Of a stretch of DNA of 7,877 bases, positions 6,102-7,877 are shown in pieces. The notes beneath the pieces were generated by a model. It searched no databases, was not told the DNA's origin, and was given only the letters and a program-made list of their open reading frames with translations. Made by a program: the position numbers and the translations under genes. Positions within the stretch are counted from its first letter, which is position 1. Each line of letters opens with the position of its first letter. The DNA lies in assembly GCA_035483795.1 (NCBI GenBank), contig DATHPP010000071.1:1-7877 (forward strand). The letters run 5' to 3'. The DNA is from DASXMX01 sp035483795 (GTDB lineage Bacteria; Planctomycetota; Phycisphaerae; Tepidisphaerales; Tepidisphaeraceae).

Positions 6102-6128
6102 CATAGAACGGCCTCTGTTGTTAGGCAA
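6100..6128 (-). promoter_or_regulatory. Candidate promoter of priA
   Basis: On the minus strand, TTGCCT (6128-6123; four of six) is followed after 17 bases by TATGAT (6105-6100; five of six). Transcription would begin near 6093. That gives a leader of about 200 bases, which includes the palindrome at 5922-5997, before the priA start codon at 5896. A nearer promoter in the GC-rich leader was not seen. Confidence 0.42.
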
Positions 6129-6143
6129 TAGTTAGGAAAACCT

Positions 6144-7115
6144 GTGACTGTTTCTGCCCGGCCTTCTGCCATGGATGATCGCGCTGAATCGAACGAACCT
6201 GCGGCCCCTTCGGGCTCGATCTTCACACCCTATCGCCGAACGCAGGCCGTCGTCTCGGTTATTTCGGTGCTGTGCATCGTCATCTTCTGGGAGGCGGCCA
6301 AGTGGCTGGCGATTCCGCCGGTGGCAAAGGTGGATGGAAGCTTACTGGCGCAGCCGAACTGGCCGCAGGCGATTCTGGCGACATACGTATTGGTCTTTGC
6401 GGCAGTCGTCGTGGGTACGGTTCTGGCGGGATGGACGTGGTTCTTTGCCGGGTTGTTCACGGCGGCGGTGGGGTTGGCGACGCTGTCGGTCCGGTGCGGC
6501 GCCATGCATTTCGTGCTGTTTGACGCCGCCTCGCGCGGTCTAGGCAGCTCCATTTTCATCCGGCTGCTGTTCGAGCAGTGCCTGCTATTCGTCGCGGTCG
6601 CGATTGTCTGGATGTATTTCTGGCGGCGGTTTCTCGCCCTCGCGCCAATATCGGAACCGGGACAACCGGACAAAGAAGAAGCCTCCTTCAACTGGATCGG
6701 CGCGGTGGCGACTCAGATCATCGCAACCGGTGTTCTGGTTCTTCTGCTCTCGCCGACGGATGCGAAGAAGCAGGTGCTGCTGAGCGTTTTTGCCGGCAGC
6801 TTTTTCGGGTCGATGCTGGCGGAATATCTGTTTCCCAGCCGCAAGGCGGTGATCTGGTATTGGCTGGGGCCGTTCGTTGTCGGCGCCGTGGGTTATGTAG
6901 CGGCTTACTTTCATGCCGTGCCGTGGACGGTTGGTACCGCTTCGGGAGCGCTCTCGAACCTGGCCCACCCATTGCCGCTGGATTACGCCGGGGCGGGGAC
7001 GATCGGGGCGCTGCTGGGGTACTGGGTTGGAGCGGAACGGCCGCATGTTCCGTTCAGTTTCCGCCGAGCCCGCCCCGCGGCGCCGGGCGGCCCCGCACCC
7101 ACGGGCAAGCAATAA
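6144..7115 (+). CDS. Polytopic membrane protein of unknown function (about eight TM segments)
   Basis: I do not recognise this 323-residue protein. After a polar cytoplasmic-looking N-terminus (1-30) come hydrophobic segments at about 34-52, 76-97, 99-118, 139-160, 184-203, 208-227, 236-256 and 282-298. It ends in a short basic, Pro/Ala-rich tail (306-323). The loops are short, and no catalytic motif, nucleotide site, metal-binding cluster or signal peptide is visible. A charged loop (SEPGQPDKEEA, 170-180) separates the first four segments from the last four, but I see no clear internal duplication. The GTG at 6144 is chosen because AGGA (6134-6137) lies six bases upstream. The alternative ATG at 6171 has no ribosome site and would remove only nine residues. 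It is followed 57 bases later by ppa on the same strand, so the two may share a transcript. It diverges from priA. Coding status is well supported by length, composition and spacing; function is unknown. Confidence 0.75.
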   Translation: MTVSARPSAMDDRAESNEPAAPSGSIFTPYRRTQAVVSVISVLCIVIFWEAAKWLAIPPVAKVDGSLLAQPNWPQAILATYVLVFAAVVVGTVLAGWTWFFAGLFTAAVGLATLSVRCGAMHFVLFDAASRGLGSSIFIRLLFEQCLLFVAVAIVWMYFWRRFLALAPISEPGQPDKEEASFNWIGAVATQIIATGVLVLLLSPTDAKKQVLLSVFAGSFFGSMLAEYLFPSRKAVIWYWLGPFVVGAVGYVAAYFHAVPWTVGTASGALSNLAHPLPLDYAGAGTIGALLGYWVGAERPHVPFSFRRARPAAPGGPAPTGKQ

Positions 7116-7172
7116 TCCCTGAGCCACTCTTGGCCGAAATAAAGCGTAGAGTCGCGAAAGCGAGCAACGGTC

Positions 7173-7715
7173 ATGATCCACCCCTGGCACGACGTCACTC
7201 CCGGCGAAAGCATCCCCCAGGAGTTCAACGCGATCGTCGAAATCCCTTTCGGATCGAGCGTCAAATACGAGTTGGATAAAGTCAGCGGCTTGATCAAGCT
7301 GGATCGCGTATTGTACTCGGCCGTTTACTACCCAGCCAACTATGGCTTTATCCCCCAGACACTGGCCGAAGACGATGACCCGCTGGACGTGCTGGTTCTG
7401 TGCCAGGAAACCGTTGTGCCGCTGACGCTGATTCACTCGCGCACCATCGGGCTGATGACGATGATCGACGGCGGCAAGAAGGACCACAAGATCATCGCCG
7501 TCGCGACCGAAGACCCGGAGTTCAACTCCTATCGCGAGGCCGCCGAGATGCCGGCGCACCGGCTGTCGATGCTGCGGCGGTTCTTCCAGGACTACAAGCA
7601 GCTCGAAGGCAAGGCCGTCGAGGTCGACCAAATCCAGCCGGCAAAGGAAGGATTTCCGATCATCGAGGACGCCCTGGCCCGGTATAGCCGTCAGCGCCGC
7701 AAGGGATTCAAGTAG
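7173..7715 (+). CDS. ppa: Inorganic pyrophosphatase, family I (soluble)
   Basis: A cytoplasmic enzyme that hydrolyses pyrophosphate to phosphate, pulling biosynthetic reactions such as DNA, RNA and tRNA charging forward. The 180-residue length is normal for bacterial family I. The signature DDDPLDVLV (67-75) supplies the metal-binding Asp67, Asp69 and Asp72. The remaining active-site residues known from the E. coli enzyme are all present: Glu23 (VEIP), Lys31 and Glu33 (VKYELDK), Arg45, Tyr53 and Tyr57 (YYPANYGFIP), Asp99, Asp104 and Lys106 (MIDGGKKDHK), and Tyr141-Lys142 (FFQDYK). It should therefore be active with magnesium. The ATG at 7173 begins the family-typical MIHPWHDVTPG; its ribosome site is weak. 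It may be co-transcribed with the membrane protein upstream. No promoter stands out in the 57-base gap. Confidence 0.96.
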   Translation: MIHPWHDVTPGESIPQEFNAIVEIPFGSSVKYELDKVSGLIKLDRVLYSAVYYPANYGFIPQTLAEDDDPLDVLVLCQETVVPLTLIHSRTIGLMTMIDGGKKDHKIIAVATEDPEFNSYREAAEMPAHRLSMLRRFFQDYKQLEGKAVEVDQIQPAKEGFPIIEDALARYSRQRRKGFK

Positions 7716-7756
7716 TCGTCTGGCTGAAGAATTCGGATAAACCACGAAGTTGTTCA

Positions 7757-7771
7757 TGAGGCGGCGCCTCA
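7757..7771. repeat. Short perfect palindrome downstream of ppa
   Basis: TGAGGCG-G-CGCCTCA forms a seven-base inverted repeat about the central base 7764, 41 bases past the ppa stop codon. A stem-loop here could help end the ppa transcript, but no T-run follows, so it is not a standard Rho-independent terminator. The remaining bases 7716-7877 show no supported gene. Confidence 0.35.
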
Positions 7772-7877
7772 CCCTGAGAGGATGAAAATGGGGCCGTCCC
7801 GCAGTTAAAGTATCGTTGCCGACGGGCCGGGTCGAGGCCGGTTCGCGAGTTGGAGCGATGGAGCCCGACACGAAGTT

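Noticed and set aside
6585..7871. A 428-codon open reading on the minus strand.
   Set aside because: It runs antisense through both the membrane protein and the unmistakable pyrophosphatase gene, and shows no conserved motif.
7858..7877. A possible start of a further plus-strand gene (ATG at 7858 with GGAG just upstream).
   Set aside because: Only six codons (MEPDTK) are visible and the ribosome-site spacing is very short, so there is nothing to distinguish it from chance.

Overview
The window looks like an ordinary chromosomal stretch of a GC-rich bacterium, most likely a member of the Planctomycetota. That assignment is an inference. It rests on the high GC content, on housekeeping genes mixed with lone membrane proteins of unknown function, and above all on several families of short dispersed repeats: octamer and heptamer arrays, and a palindrome whose translation reads GEAPAEP or GSAGASPS. 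I recall these as typical of planctomycete genomes, but no search was run.

Layout from left to right. Bases 1-166 (minus strand) hold the N-terminal 55 codons of an M3-family oligoendopeptidase F, cut by the window edge. Next, 249-812 (minus) encodes a small membrane-anchored PDZ-domain protein with a convincing promoter and Shine-Dalgarno, probably co-transcribed with pepF. Divergently, 1012-3099 (plus) encodes a P1B-3 type (CopB-like, CPH motif) copper/silver-exporting P-type ATPase with a histidine-rich N-terminus. It converges on priA (3455-5896, minus), the primosomal helicase PriA. The 355-base gap between them has no credible gene but carries three different repeat structures. priA itself carries a 95-base octamer hairpin that is translated in frame.

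The 247-base divergent region 5897-6143 holds a large imperfect palindrome in the presumed priA leader and two overlapping candidate promoters. From it runs 6144-7115 (plus), an unrecognised protein with about eight membrane segments, followed 57 bases later by ppa (7173-7715, plus), a family I inorganic pyrophosphatase with every expected catalytic residue. Bases 7716-7877 hold a small palindrome and no supported gene.

The genes do not form one pathway. They cover peptide degradation and membrane PDZ function, metal efflux, replication restart, and pyrophosphate hydrolysis beside an unknown membrane protein. I saw no new multi-gene system, no CRISPR array, no transposase and no RNA gene. The most notable features are the repeats, especially the hairpin inserted in the essential-type gene priA, and a threonine in place of the conserved proline of the HP motif in the copper ATPase.
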